A stretch of 64,000 bases of DNA from NCBI GenBank assembly GCA_029717555.1, contig JAMDHS010000053.1, positions 95,439-159,438 on the forward strand, given 5' to 3'. Origin of the DNA: Peribolospora baueri (Eukaryota > Basidiomycota > Peribolosporomycetes > Peribolosporales > Peribolosporaceae). The notes below the pieces were generated by a model. It was not told where the DNA came from, made no database searches, and was given only the letters and a program-made list of their open reading frames with translations. A program made the position numbers and the translations under genes. Below, one piece after another: positions 23,561-37,900 of the stretch. Position 1 is the stretch's first letter. Each line of letters opens with the position of its first letter.

Positions 23561-25857
23561 TCAGGACCCGGCCAGCACGCCGGAATGGGCAAAACGGACA
23601 AAAACGTCGCCCACGTACCTAGAAAAATAGAACGGCTTCTGGTGCTTCTGAGGCAAGGGGAGCACCTCACCGGTGCCAAGATGGATCGAGCAGTACTCAA
23701 TCATATCCAACCTGTTCCATTTGCCTCTCGTCGTACTCCTCAATCGAAGCTCCATCGTGAATGCGTATTGCTTCATCGTCTCGTCTCGGATGTTCTCGAT
23801 CACCACGCGCGGTCCCATTACTTGTCCCGCACCCGCTGCGAAAGCTGCGTCTCGTCGTCGTGCCCATGCCTTGCCTGTCACAATACCGAGATCCACCCCA
23901 TTCATCTCCGCGTCTGGATCAGAGTCAGACGTCGTGGTTGTTTCTGGCAGATCAGATTTCAGAGCATCGTCGTCGATGCCGTCAGGCAGAAGGCGCCATT
24001 GGCCGGTGGAGAAGCCTTTCATAGACAAGCCTGGTTCAAGGCGACGGACGGTTTCCGAGGGAGGATCCGTCGTGAGCAAGGCGAGCACTTGACCTGAGGG
24101 CAGGAAGCGAAGCGTTCTGAAATACTCGATGACCTGCGTTATGAAGAAGTTGCAGCGGATAAGCGAGGACCACGGGGGTACAGAGGTTCGAGAATTTCGT
24201 CCCCCAGAACACTTCAGACTCACATGCACTACATTGATCCAAACATTCTCTTCATTATGTCCCTTACGGATATACTGACAAGTAGAGATGTACGCGCCGT
24301 TCAACCGAAGGCGAGGCTGATTGATGAAAGCAGTGCGCCAGTTCTGGTTGTGCATGGCATAGAGCTTTTGCGGCGCGAGTCGGCGTGGGATTTGAGGAGG
24401 AACGTAGACGCGGTGGACAATCTCTCTGTGTTTCACAAAGCAACACGAAAGTGTGGATGACGAGATCAGCACGGAAGGCGTCTCGGTTAAAACCCATGAG
24501 TGAGGAGAACGTGAACAACACCACTGCAAGCTCACCTCCAGATACTATCATCCCTGCTGACCTCCCTAAACTTCCTACTCGCCCTCGCCGCCATCTCCAA
24601 GCTCGTCACGTCCACACCCTGCCCTCTCCTCCCCAGGGCCACGTAAGCCAAGATGTGCACCAACAGCTCGTCGGGAATGCGAGAGATCGGTAGAGGCGCC
24701 TCCTCGTCCTCCGGGGTGAAGTTTACGGAGAGAGCGGAGAAGGAAGAGAGGAGAGCGTCGAGTGAGATCGAAGTTGGGGGGTTAGATTTTATTGTCATCG
24801 ATGCTGCCATGCCGGTGCCAGCGCCAGTTGCGATCATAGAGGCGTTGGGGCTGGTCGTCGGCTGGTGATGGTGTACATCGATTGACTTGCCCTTGCTTTC
24901 CTCGTCCGTCCTTGCTGATGACTTTTGTCCGCTGACAGGTGCCCCTCTTCCAATGTCTTTTTCACCCGAACCTGTGCGACGGGCCCTGAGCGCAGCCTCG
25001 AAGTCTGCAGGCGACTGAACGGCCAGAATGCCCCAATCCAGAGAGCCTGCCCCACCAGTGTCCAGAGCCCCTACAAAGTCCACTCCTGCAGAAGCGGAGG
25101 ACGTGCCGATAGCAAGAGAAGCTTGCGCTCGTTGGTAGAGCCTGTCGACGTTCGAATCGAGCCGGAAGGCTTTGCGATAACTAGTCAGAGCTGCACCGGA
25201 CAGAGTAGAGTAATGTGCCAATCAGCGGATGTACGCACAGGCCCGATACGCGCATGTTCTCTGCCTCAAGCTACGATTTTTGCTGCCTGATGCCGACGCA
25301 TGCGACCAGCGACACCATCCAGCCAAGGAGACCACCGTCCTCCCTCCGGAAATACAGCCCACCCACTCACCATCGTCCAACCTGCCAGCCCTCTCGGCCT
25401 TGACTGCCACGGCATAAATCTCGATAGCCGCCTGCATCCTTTTCTGCGTGCTGGCATTTGCATTGGCAGGTGCTTGAGGGTTGAAGTGAATGATACTTTG
25501 TGTGTGGGCCCGGGGCTGCGTGTGGATCTGTGAAGCGAGTGCCGGTGGCGAGCCGGGTGGAGAGGCTGACGAGGCGGAGGCGTCGGGTCGATCGGCCGGC
25601 GAAGAGCTGTCTACTTCATTCAGCACAGCGGCAGCGACAGTGGGGAGAACGTGTGCCCTGGCCGTCGACGCTCCAGGAAGCCGGGCATCGGTGACGGCTT
25701 TCTTGGAAGGTGCGTCGGGCTGAGCGTAGCCATTGTTCCTCTCCCGAGCAGGGTCCTGCTGCCGCTGGTGGCGCTTTCGCTGCTCCACCTCCTCCTTCCA
25801 CTGCCTTCGAAAACTCTCGAGCTCGTCTGCGTCGGCCATTGCCGAGCCCGTCGCCAT
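23561..25857 (-). CDS. F-box protein, FBXO9/Hrt3 family
   Basis: Substrate receptor for an SCF ubiquitin ligase. In order it shows an N-terminal basic coiled segment (ELESFRRQWKEEVEQRKRH), a disordered Ser/Ala/Pro region, and a short TPR-like stretch (AAIEIYAVAVKAERAGRLDDA joined across an intron to LTSYRKAFRLDSNVDRLYQRA). A linker and the F-box follow (ISRIPDELLVHILAYVAL...FREVSRDDSIWR). The C-terminal FBXO9 domain contains RPRLRLNGAYISTCQYIR-like residues, EYFRTLRFLPSGQVLALLTTDPP and FTMELRLRSTTRGKWNRLD. This TPR, F-box and C-domain order matches human FBXO9 and yeast Hrt3. The start ATG is 25857; an alternative start (MADADELES) is six codons in. It converges with APC2, with about 230 bp between stops. 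Confidence 0.88.
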
Positions 25858-26080
25858 CGGTGATGGTGGTGGTGGTAACGGTGGTTGTTCCTGGCGCAGA
25901 GCCGATCGCCGGCATTGCTGCGGCTACTGCTACCCGGGTGTTTATTACTAGTCGGAACGACGACTACTGGTCCTGACCCTTGAAATGCTCGGTACATACA
26001 ACGGCTTGAGAAATGGCTAAAAACACAGTGATACCAGATAGCGACAAGCCAGAGATGCTAGAAGGAAGACAGCGCAGAAC

Positions 26081-28627
26081 TCAGATGCGTTTACGACACT
26101 TCGGACCGCTTGCGAGGAGGGAAGATTTGCTTGGGGCGAGAACGGCAGAGGGGTCTGTCGAGGAAGGAAAGGATTCGCGATGACAGGCAGAGACGACGTC
26201 AAGTAGGACCATGGGAGCCAGACGTCAGCCGCACCCGGCATACAACACCGCCTTCCGTCGCAGGAGACCAGCAAAGCCTATTGAAGCCGAGTGCGAGAAT
26301 CCACAAACGCTCACCTAGCTGAAAATCGAAAGCGTCCGCCGCGCCTCTTTTCTTTCTCCTCCTGTCCTTCTCTTGATCGGACCTCGATTTGAAATGCATC
26401 TCCTTCCCCTTTCCCTTGCCTTTCAGGTCATGCTTCTCGAGAAGTCCATCTTCAAACTCAGCCACGTCGTCCACACGCACCTCAGCGTTGACTACAGAGT
26501 CGTTCTGTCCCAGTACCCCAGCCATAGACGAGCGCTTTCTCCACCACTCCACCTTTTCCTGCACGGGCTCCTGCCCGTGCACCGCTGCCGGAGCGGCGGC
26601 AGGGTAAACGCGAGAATTGCTGATATCGTTGATTTTGTGCATTGTGGAGAGTCGAGCAGAGGTGAGCCGGTTGGACCGAGGACGGCTCACCATGCCAGCA
26701 CGAAAGGCGGTGGCGGAGGAAGAGGAACGTTTCTCGCCACCCATGCCGAAGCTGGGCAAACGGACGCTCTCATCGTCAAAGTTATACGACGGCTCTTCGA
26801 TCTCCAGGCTCTCATCGAACACCTCCAGCTCTGACGACGCGGCCGCTGAGCTTAGACGGCGAGCTCTTCGAGCACTGGCGCTGGCGTCGGGCATCCGTCG
26901 TGAACGCCGCCGATCGACTGCCATAGACTCGGACTGGAGGTTCCGAGGACTCGAAGACGACGCGCCAGACAATGCGCGCTGACCGGACGCGGGGATGGCC
27001 GCTCCGTTGGAGGAGGGCAACTGGTCAGGGAACAGAGTGGACAACACCGCAGAGTCGCCTAGGAGGGAACCTATGCGGTCGTTGTTGCCATCGCGTCTCT
27101 TGCCCTTCGTATCTCTCCGTTGTTGGGATATATCGGCCGTGTTTGACCTGACGAGGTTGCTGGATTCAAGCTGTTCCACCCGTCGGCGCAAGACCTTCAC
27201 CTTCTCTTTCAGCTGCGCGTTCTGAAATAGGCGGCGGCGTAAACACGAAGACGCACACATATGAGATGCACTTGCACGATAATGACGTCAGCGAGACGAG
27301 GGAACGAATACACTCACCCGCTCGTCCACCCTCCGATAAGCGTCTGCGGTCAGATTTGCCTTTTCCTTAGCCCGCTCCGCTTCGCCTCTAGCTAACCTCG
27401 CTTCCTGTCGGGCCTCTTCGACTTCCCTGTCGCGCACATATGCGCCGCAATACAATGTCATGCAACAAGTAAGCGGAAAAGCTTTTGGCAGAACGGAAAG
27501 ATGACGGTGACGAGAGGACGCACCTTTCGGACAATTTGGTAGTCTCCCTCAACTTCCTTTCTGCTTCCGCAACCCTCGTACTGGAAGACTCCAAAGCTTC
27601 GTCCCTCTCCTTCTCCGCGCGCTCCTTCTCCTCTGTTGCGGTCGCGACTCCGGTCTTGATGGCCCTCGCGATCTCGACATCGGTATATTGCACCCGCAAG
27701 TTGAACTCGGTCTGGTCCTGTGCAAGCTTAACCCTGTCCTGGCGCAGCTGCGCCCGCTTCGCCTCCGCCCAGCTACGAAGCTTCTCCAACTCCTTCTCGC
27801 GCTGCAGTATGGACGACTCCTTGGCCTCCAGGGTGCGACGGGCGTTGGCGAGCTCGTTGCACTCCCGCTTCGCGCACTCCAGCTTCTGTCGCGCTTCATT
27901 ACGCGCGGAGGACGCGTCCTCGCGCAGCTCTTGTAGCTGGACTGTTGCCGCTCGTAGATGGTCTAGACCTTCGACGAGGGCGGCGAGTTTCTGGATCGCA
28001 GGAAGAAAACAGCCGAGCGAGGGAAGATAAGAGTCGATGATCACTGCTCATCAACAACGCCGTTTGCCAGTCCAGGAGACCGAGGCGCCGACAGGATGCT
28101 CACCTGCGCGTCGTCCGCCTTGGGAGGCAGCTTGAGCTCTCCGGCTTTCCTCTTCGCTCTGTCTACAAGCTTGGCCGCAGTGACACCGTCCCATCGTTCG
28201 ACAGCTGCGACGAGATGTCTCAAAGTGCGCGACAGTTCCGCTGATCGCGACTTGTCTTTTCCCTCGCCGTCTCCAGCACGGGGCTGGGAAGGGGTACCGC
28301 CAGCAGCGGAGGCGTCGAGGTGGAGACAAATGAGAAAGCTGGAGAGGTCGCCGGGAGGATACTCGCGTCGGCAGATGTGACAGCGGGGTGCGCGTGAGCA
28401 GCTCGTAAAATGTGATTGCAGACAGCCATAGTGCGCTCCATGTCCTGCATGCGAGCGGGCGGAAGGCGGAAGAGAGGAAGGAAGTGAAGAAGCGCGTCAG
28501 TAGCTTGGTTTGGAGTGAGCGGGAAGGAGAGGGACGAATGATCACCGCAGAGGAGGACGGCAGGTCTGAGGTCTTTATCGGGACCGCCGAGTTCGACCGT
28601 GTCCAAGCATATGGCGCAGTCGAACAT
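26081..28627 (-). CDS. RING-finger, coiled-coil protein (TRAIP-like)
   Basis: Probable E3 ubiquitin ligase. The ATG at 28627 starts directly on a RING: FDCAICLDTVELGG and LLCG, joined across an intron (GT donor after the Gly) to HGAHYGCLQSHF, then CHICRREYPP. This gives the C-C-C-H-H-C-C-C ligand order. A long coiled coil follows (ELREDASSARNEARQKLE, LQREKELEKLRSWAEAKRAQ, VAEAERKLRETTKLSE, NAQLKEKVKVLRRRVEQLE), then a basic/Ser-rich tail and a short final exon ending GPKCRKRI. N-terminal RING plus coiled coil resembles TRAIP, but the tail has no recognised PIP box, so the ortholog claim is weak. About eight exons. It is divergent from the MFS gene. Confidence 0.7.
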
Positions 28628-29095
28628 GGATTCGTCTGTCTCGCCGCCGACACAGACCTGCTGGCGAGGAGAACGGACGAGAGAGGAGAGCAGATCGGGC
28701 GGACTGGCGGTGATCGCGGTCGCGTGCTGACGCGACCTCTCCGGCTCCCGCAGCCGGCCGCAGTCGGTCGATCACACCGGCGCACGTGGCAGGGGGTTGA
28801 CTCGAACGAGTCTTCTTGCGTATATGCAGGAATGCTCTTGCGTACATTGATCACTTCTTCCTCGTCCCGGTGACCCTTGCAATGCAAATCATGACGGACC
28901 TGACCCCGGAATCGCCTCCGTTTTCCCCCTTCTCCCTCCTCGTCGTTTTGAAGCTGCCACCATCACCTCAGCGCCTCATTCCCTCCTTTTCCCTTTCAGC
29001 TCCCTTCTCACCCTTTCATCCCTTCTTTTCTTCGAGTGCCCTTTATAACAGGCACCTCTCCAAGTCCCTCCGGTCTTCCTTCGTTTCTTCCTGGC
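28628..29095. promoter_or_regulatory. Divergent promoter, RING gene / MFS gene
   Basis: The start codons are 468 bp apart on opposite strands. A CACGTG E-box lies at 28793-28798. The half next to the MFS ATG is a long C/T-rich stretch (about 28910-29040). No gene is seen inside. Confidence 0.5.
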
Positions 29096-30959
29096 ATGAC
29101 GACCGCTGGGACCGCTCGTGTCCACGAATCGTCTTCGGTCATCGACACCGCGTCCCGCCATAGCACGGCCATCGACGACGGCAATGGACGAGTCCACACC
29201 AATCCGCTCGACGGTCGTCCTTCCCCTGTCGCCCTCGAACCCAAGCAGCGCTCGTCGACACCTTCTTTCAACGAGTCCGACTCCGAGTCGGACCGGGATA
29301 GCCGAGCGACCTCCTCTCTTCCCGCCGGCCGTCTCACCGTTCTCCCGTCAGTCGCCCCCTCGTCCACTGAATCGAGCGTGTACCACCGCTACCCGCCCGC
29401 CGCGCAAGATCAACTGGACCAGCGGTTGCGAGTGCGGCAGGACACGGACGTCGGCAAGCAAGGGCTAGGAAGCCCTTCGTCTACTCCCTCGCGTCGGCCC
29501 TCCGACATCGCCCCCACTTTCGGCGGAGTCCCCGCCAGACGGCCGTCATGGTCAGCGTCGGCGGCAAGCGAGGAGGGGCGCCCGCGTTCTCTCCACCAGA
29601 CCGGAGCCCAGAGCCAAACCCAGACGCGACAGCGATGGAAGACGGTCGACGTCGTGCGCCTTGCCGTGGCCTTTACCGCGACGCTCAGCGCAGGCATGTC
29701 CGACTCGTCGCTCGGCGCTCTGCTGGACTCGATGCAGATCGCATATGACCTCAGCTACTCGGTCGTTTCCATGATTTTGTGAGTGACCGTGACCGGTTGC
29801 CTGTAGGTCGTCGTTGAGCGAACTCTGCCCCCGTCCGCATGATGACGCTGAGCATACGCCGTACGGCCGGCCCCTCTCCCCTCCACTCTGCCCCCCCTTC
29901 GTTTCTTTCCTCATCGCACGCAGCCTCGCCAACTGCGCCGGATACTTCGCCTCCTCGGTCTCCACCACATGGCTCATCCACCGCTTCGGCCTCACCAGGA
30001 CGCTCACCCTAGCGGCTTTGGTCAACGCGCTCGCCTCGCTGGTCTTGTCTTTCCGCCCTCCTTTCCCCGTCCTCGTCACCGGCCTTGTCCTAACCGGCTT
30101 CGGCAGCGGCATCAACGACGCCGCGTGCTCCACCTACGTCGCCCTCTTCGCTTCGCACTCGCTCTTCATGACCTGGTACGCCAGCTTCGGCATCGGCGCC
30201 TGTGCCACACCGCTCATGATCTCCGCCATGCTCAAGCGAGGCGTCCAATGGCAGAGGTACTACTATGTCCCCGTCGCGCTCGCCTCCGTCGTTGGCGTGT
30301 GCGAGCAGCTCGCCTTCCGCAACTATCAGATGCCCGACGACGGCGAGTCGGGGCAGCAGCAGGCAGCTGCCCCCACGACGCTCTATCGGCGCTTCCTGAC
30401 CGTCATCAGGATGCCCGCCGTGCTCGCGGGGGCGGTGACGATGGCGCTGGCCTTCAGCACGGCTGACATCCTCTCCTCCTGGAGCGCCTCCTTCCTCATC
30501 ACCCTCCGCAACGGCGACCCCGCGCTGATGCGACTCCCCATCGCCGGCTTCTGGGGCGGCCAGACGATCGGGCGCATCTTTCTCTCCTTCACCATCGCCA
30601 AGCTCGGCGACGCCGTCGTACTCCTCTACGTCGCCATCTGCATCCTCCCCCTGGCCGTCATGCAGTGGGTGCCGAACATCCCCGTCGACGCCGTCGCCAT
30701 AGCCGTCGTCGGCCTCTTCCAGGGCCCCATCATCCCCATCGCGCTCAGCACGGTGAGCAAGCGCGTTCCACCGACGATGGTTCCGCCCGTGGTCTCCGTC
30801 CTCACCGGCGCAGGCGTCGTCGCCTCCGCCATCGCTCCGCTCCTCGTCGGCCTTGCCGGCAACGGACATCTATATGTCGGAGCGATCGACATCGTCCTCG
30901 TGTGCGCCATGTGCGCCTCGTGGGCCTGGAGCATGCAGGCGCGCAAAAAGCTCGACTGA
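29096..30959 (+). CDS. Major facilitator superfamily transporter
   Basis: Multi-pass membrane transporter of unknown substrate. About 185 disordered Ser/Thr/Pro-rich cytosolic residues come first. The first membrane segment follows (VVRLAVAFTATLSAGMSDSSLGALL) with the loop MQIAYDLSYSVVSMIF joined across the only intron (29779-29921) to LANCAGYFASSVSTTWLIHRFG. Further helices include LTLAALVNALASLVLSF, LVTGLVLTGFGSGINDAA, FWGGQTIGRIFLS, VVLLYVAICILPLAVMQWV and VVSVLTGAGVVASAIAPLLVG. The pattern GSGINDAACSTYVA and the GR motif after helix 7 resemble the fucose-permease-like (FHS/BSC6) branch of MFS. The protein is about 570 residues with 11-12 helices. No biosynthetic cluster surrounds it, so a housekeeping or nutrient role is as likely as efflux. 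Confidence 0.85.
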
Positions 30960-31474
30960 TGTGAATTCGCCCATGAACCCGGGCGACGCGAAAACCCTCA
31001 AAAACGGAGGCAGGCGTTCATTCACAATACGCCTCTCTTCGTGCATTCGTGCATACCTGTGGCCATATGTGAAAATGCTGTACAAGTAGAGACTTAAAAG
31101 CTTGAACGCAATGGAAGCGGTCAACCCAGCAGTCTGCGGTGGGTGATGTTGAGAGCTAACAACTACAGTACACAGTATGTACGTACATGACAGTCCGTGC
31201 GACGACGGACGCAGACGGCTGAAGAAATGGTTCCAGGGAACAGAAGCGCCGAGAAGTATCGAGCGCCAACATGTGAGCGAGGATGGACTGCGTCCTTGAA
31301 CATCAATCATTCGCCTCGAAGTGACCGACTGGATTAGATTTACAGGCCTAACAACCCTACAATGAGATGAGATGGACCGTTGGCGGGGTGCGTACAATCC
31401 CACTTTTGGAGGAACGGCTGATGAGAACGTTCCAGAGCGTCGAGCGTTCAACAGCGGAGCAACCTGCGAAGGGA
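30960..31474. other. Convergent intergenic region, no gene seen
   Basis: This 515-bp region separates the 3' ends of the MFS gene and the U2AF large-subunit gene. It is less GC-rich than the coding sequence. No open frame with coding character and no RNA gene signature is visible. Confidence 0.5.
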
Positions 31475-34158
<2,684 letters not shown>

Positions 34159-34984
34159 GACGCTTCGGTTGAGCAACAAGCCAAGGCAGGCAAGGCGGTG
34201 TGAACAGGGACGGATGGAGGATGGCGCGATAGGATTCCAATGGGTTTCCTTCGCAGCCAGTGTGTGAAGTACGATGGGATATCAAGGTGGTCCGAACAAG
34301 AAGCGACGACGGACGACGGTCGAGACGTGACTGGCGCACGCGTGCGCAGGACAGCTCGCGCATGCCAACCGCATGCGCATTGCCGCAGCTGGCTACGGTT
34401 GTGCTGCCGGCGAGACGGGTTCTAATGAATGCCGAGCGCCGAGCGGGGCCATTTTGTGCAACCGCCGGAGGCCCGCTCTCCCGCATTCGTCATTGATGGT
34501 CGACGGTACCTGCTGTCGTCCACAGGCTCAGCCTACTCCGCTCACTTTGAAGGCGTGATTTTAACTCAACGGAGCGCTCAAAATATCGTTGCGCCCTGCC
34601 AGCGGCTAGTCTCACAGCGACCAGTCCCACCGAAAATACACAAATGCCTCGGCCGAGGCCTTGCCGGCTGCGCTCACCTCTTCTTGCGGGGGTACGGGAA
34701 CGCATGCGGAGGTGATCGCCGGTTGGTTGATCTCCGCGGACCTGGATGCCCTTCGTCCCTGAACGGGTACGCTAGACTCTTCCTTCTGCCTTCCTGCCAT
34801 CCACCTCAGGGGGTATGATCGCGAGCAGGAAGTGGGCCTGCCTCCGCGGGCACGTTTCTATAAGAAGCGAGCGTCTCCGTGGGGGCCCGCCAACGCCAGC
34901 TATAGTTCTTCCCCACTTCCTCACTCATTCATCGGAGCTTCCTTGGCGCCTGTCGTGTCCTCACACCTGGCACGCAGACAGACC
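34159..34984. promoter_or_regulatory. Divergent promoter, U2AF / alpha-glucosidase
   Basis: The start codons are 826 bp apart on opposite strands, the longest divergent interval here. A TATA-like TATAAG lies at 34859-34864, about 120 bp before the glucosidase ATG, which fits a regulated secreted-enzyme gene. An AGGGGG box near 34808 could bind a stress or carbon regulator, but such short motifs are weak evidence. Confidence 0.5.
34859..34864 (+). promoter_or_regulatory. TATA-like box of the alpha-glucosidase gene
   Basis: The sequence TATAAG preceded by TTTC lies 121 bp upstream of the ATG in an otherwise GC-rich region. Few other genes in this window show one, which suggests regulated rather than constitutive expression. 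Confidence 0.4.
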
Positions 34985-37900
34985 ATGAGCCCTCTTCTCG
35001 CTCCTTTCGTTGCCCTTCTGGGTGCATCGGCCAGTCTTGCTCTTCCCGCTGCCGAGCTCGGGCGGCGCGCAGAACAGGACGGCTTTCCCATAAAGCCCTC
35101 CTACAATGTCTCGAGCTGCCCAGGTGAGGTGACGCTGCGCCTCTGGCAGCCGATCGCGACGATTTGGCGGACCCTCCTCGCACGGACTGACACACTCGTT
35201 CGCATTCAGGCTACAAGGCTTCCAACGTCAAGCGCACGTCATCCGGCCTCACCGCCGACCTCATCCTCGCCGGCCCGGCCTGCAACGCCTTCGGCATTGA
35301 CTACCAGTCTCTCGTGCTCTCGGTCACCTACGAGACCAGCTCGAGGCTTCATTTCCACCTGACAGATAAGAACAAGACACAGTTTGAGCTGCCCGAGTCG
35401 GTATGGCCCCGCCCGTTCAAGCAGGGCGACACCGCCGCCGGCGAAGCGGCGAGCGACCTCGACTTCTCTTTCGACGAAGATCACTTCGCCTTCTGGATCA
35501 CAAGGAAGAGGAACGGCGAGGTGCTCTTTGACACGCGCGCTCAGAACATCCCCACGTACGACGAGCCGCTCTTCGCCTACGAGAACAGTCCCTCGATCAC
35601 CAACTCTACGCGCATGCCAAAGCACGAGCTCATCTTCGAGAACCAGTACCTCCAGCTCTCCTCGGCCTTGCCGCGCGGCGCCAACCTGTACGGCCTTGGC
35701 GAATATTACAGCGGCAACTTCAGGCGCGACCCTGACTCGACCTTGCAGCCCTTCTTTGCGCTCGACAACGCCGACCCTGTGGACGCTAACGTGAGTCTTA
35801 GTTGAGGCGTCTCCGCCAGTTTGTGGCAGAATGAGAAGGAGCATCTTGCAGTCGGCTCAGGTCGCTCAGTTCCCTGGCACACTCACTCACGTCTTTCGCC
35901 TCTCTAACCCATTTTATCCCTCCGCAGATGTACGGCTACCACCCGGTCTACTACGAATCCCGCGCGAGCAGCGGTGGCACCCACGACGCGCACAGCGTCT
36001 TCTACCTCAACACGGCTGGCATGGACGTGATCCTCCGTCCGGGCGTCATCCAGTACCGCGCCATCGGCGGTGCCCTTGACTTTTACTTCCTCTCGGGAGA
36101 TGCCGAGCCTAGCAAGTCTAGTGCGCACCGGAGGGACGTCGGTCTTGAGGACGCCCGCAAGAGGGAGAAGAGCGTGCTCGACGGGCCCCTCGATGCGCAC
36201 GCCGTCCTTCGAGCCGAGGAAGACGGAGACATTTCGGATGTCATCGCCGATGAAGGAGCGGCTAGGAAGCGCAGCAACGGCAAGATCAACTCTGCCGTCA
36301 CGGCTATTGAGCAATACGTCCAGACCATCTCTCTCCCACAGGTTCCCCCCGTCTGGGGCTTCGGTTTCCACCTTTGCCGCTGGGGATACCAGAACATCTC
36401 TGTCACTCAGGGTATCGTCGATTCGATGAGAGCGGCCAACGTCCCCCTGGAGACTCAATGGAATGACATCGACTGGATGGACTCGTACAGGGACTTCATC
36501 CCCGCGCCGAACCGTTTCGCGCCTTCCGAGTACAAGGCGTTTGTGGACAAACTTCACGCCGACCACCAGCATTACATCCCAATCATCGACGGCGCGATCG
36601 GTGTTCAAATCCCCAATGGTACTGACAGATATGACGTGTACACCAAGGGCACGGAAATGGACGTCTTCATCAAGAACCCCAACGGGACGCAGTACATCGG
36701 TCAGGTTTGGCCGGGTTTCACCGGCTTCCCCGACTGGCATGCGGAGAATTCGCAGGCGTGGTGGAATGAGGCGTTCAAGAACTTCTCTAACATTATTGAC
36801 TTTGATGGCATCTGGGAGGACATGAACGAGCCGTCGTCCTTCTGTGTCGGAAGCTGCGGGACCGGCGCCAACTGGTCCTCCCTCGGTGCCCCGGACCAGA
36901 CGCAGACCATCGTCTACGGCTGGCCGGAGGGTTATGACAACACCACGTTCGGCAACAGTGGTAACATGACCGTCAACGGGCAGTCCACCTACAAGCCAGA
37001 TGCGGACACCAACTTCCGCAAGCGTGCCGCCTCCACATTTTCGGTCCAGGTTGACGCGGCCGTGCAAGGTGGCGCAACTGTTTACAACTCCAGCAATGAG
37101 CGCCTCCTCGACTACCCGCCTTACGCCATCCACAACGCATATGGTCCGCTTGACGAGAAGACGGTGGCTATGAATGTAAGTGCTTCTGGAGGCTCCAGTG
37201 TGGTTCGGCTTTGGAGCCTCCATGCCGTGTCCATGAGGGACGTACAACTGAACTTTACGGTCCACTCAATTTTATTTATTCTTCAGGCTACGACTGCGCT
37301 TGGCCCATTCTACGACGTCAAGAACATCTGGGGCAAGACTTCGGAACTTCGAACCCACGACGCTCTCCTCAACCTGAGGCCTACCAAGCGGCCGTTCGTC
37401 ATCGCGCGCTCGACGTTCCCCGGCGCTGGGCGGCACGCGGGCCACTGGCTTGGAGGTGCGACCTGGCCTCGTGCAGCATAGCATGTATATGTCCACATCC
37501 ACGCTCATGCCTTGCTTTTACTTGTCACGACCTGCCTTGGACAGACAACTTCAGCACCTGGCGATACATGTGGCACTCGTGAGTGGTACTGACCTATCCT
37601 ATCACTCCTCAGGCAACGCATGAACGTCTTCTGTCATTTTCGTGCATTTTCAGGATCCAAGGCGTTCTTCAGTTCCAAGGATTTGGTATCATGATGGTAG
37701 GAGCTGACGTATGTGAGTACTTATGGCAAGGCGGAGATAAGATGCATCTCTCGAATGAAGACCACGACTGAGACCAATCGTCCGGCCACTGCTTTACTCA
37801 GGTGGCTTCAATGGCAACACCGACGAGGAGCTGTGCAATCGCTGGATGTCCCTTGGAGGTCGGTGGCTCGTGTCTTGAACAGTCTCGCAATCTGGCGAAC

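Noticed and set aside
25130-25175. tRNA-like GGTAGAG...GTTCGAATC pattern
   Set aside because: It lies inside the FBXO9-type coding exon (antisense) and no cloverleaf can be completed.
30090-30869. 259-codon minus-strand open frame, Gly/Asp/Glu-rich
   Set aside because: It is a shadow of the MFS transmembrane coding sequence on the other strand.
35904-37265. 453-codon open frame on the minus strand
   Set aside because: It is fully antisense to the GH31 exon 3, which carries all the expected catalytic motifs; long antisense frames are common in GC-rich codon-biased DNA.
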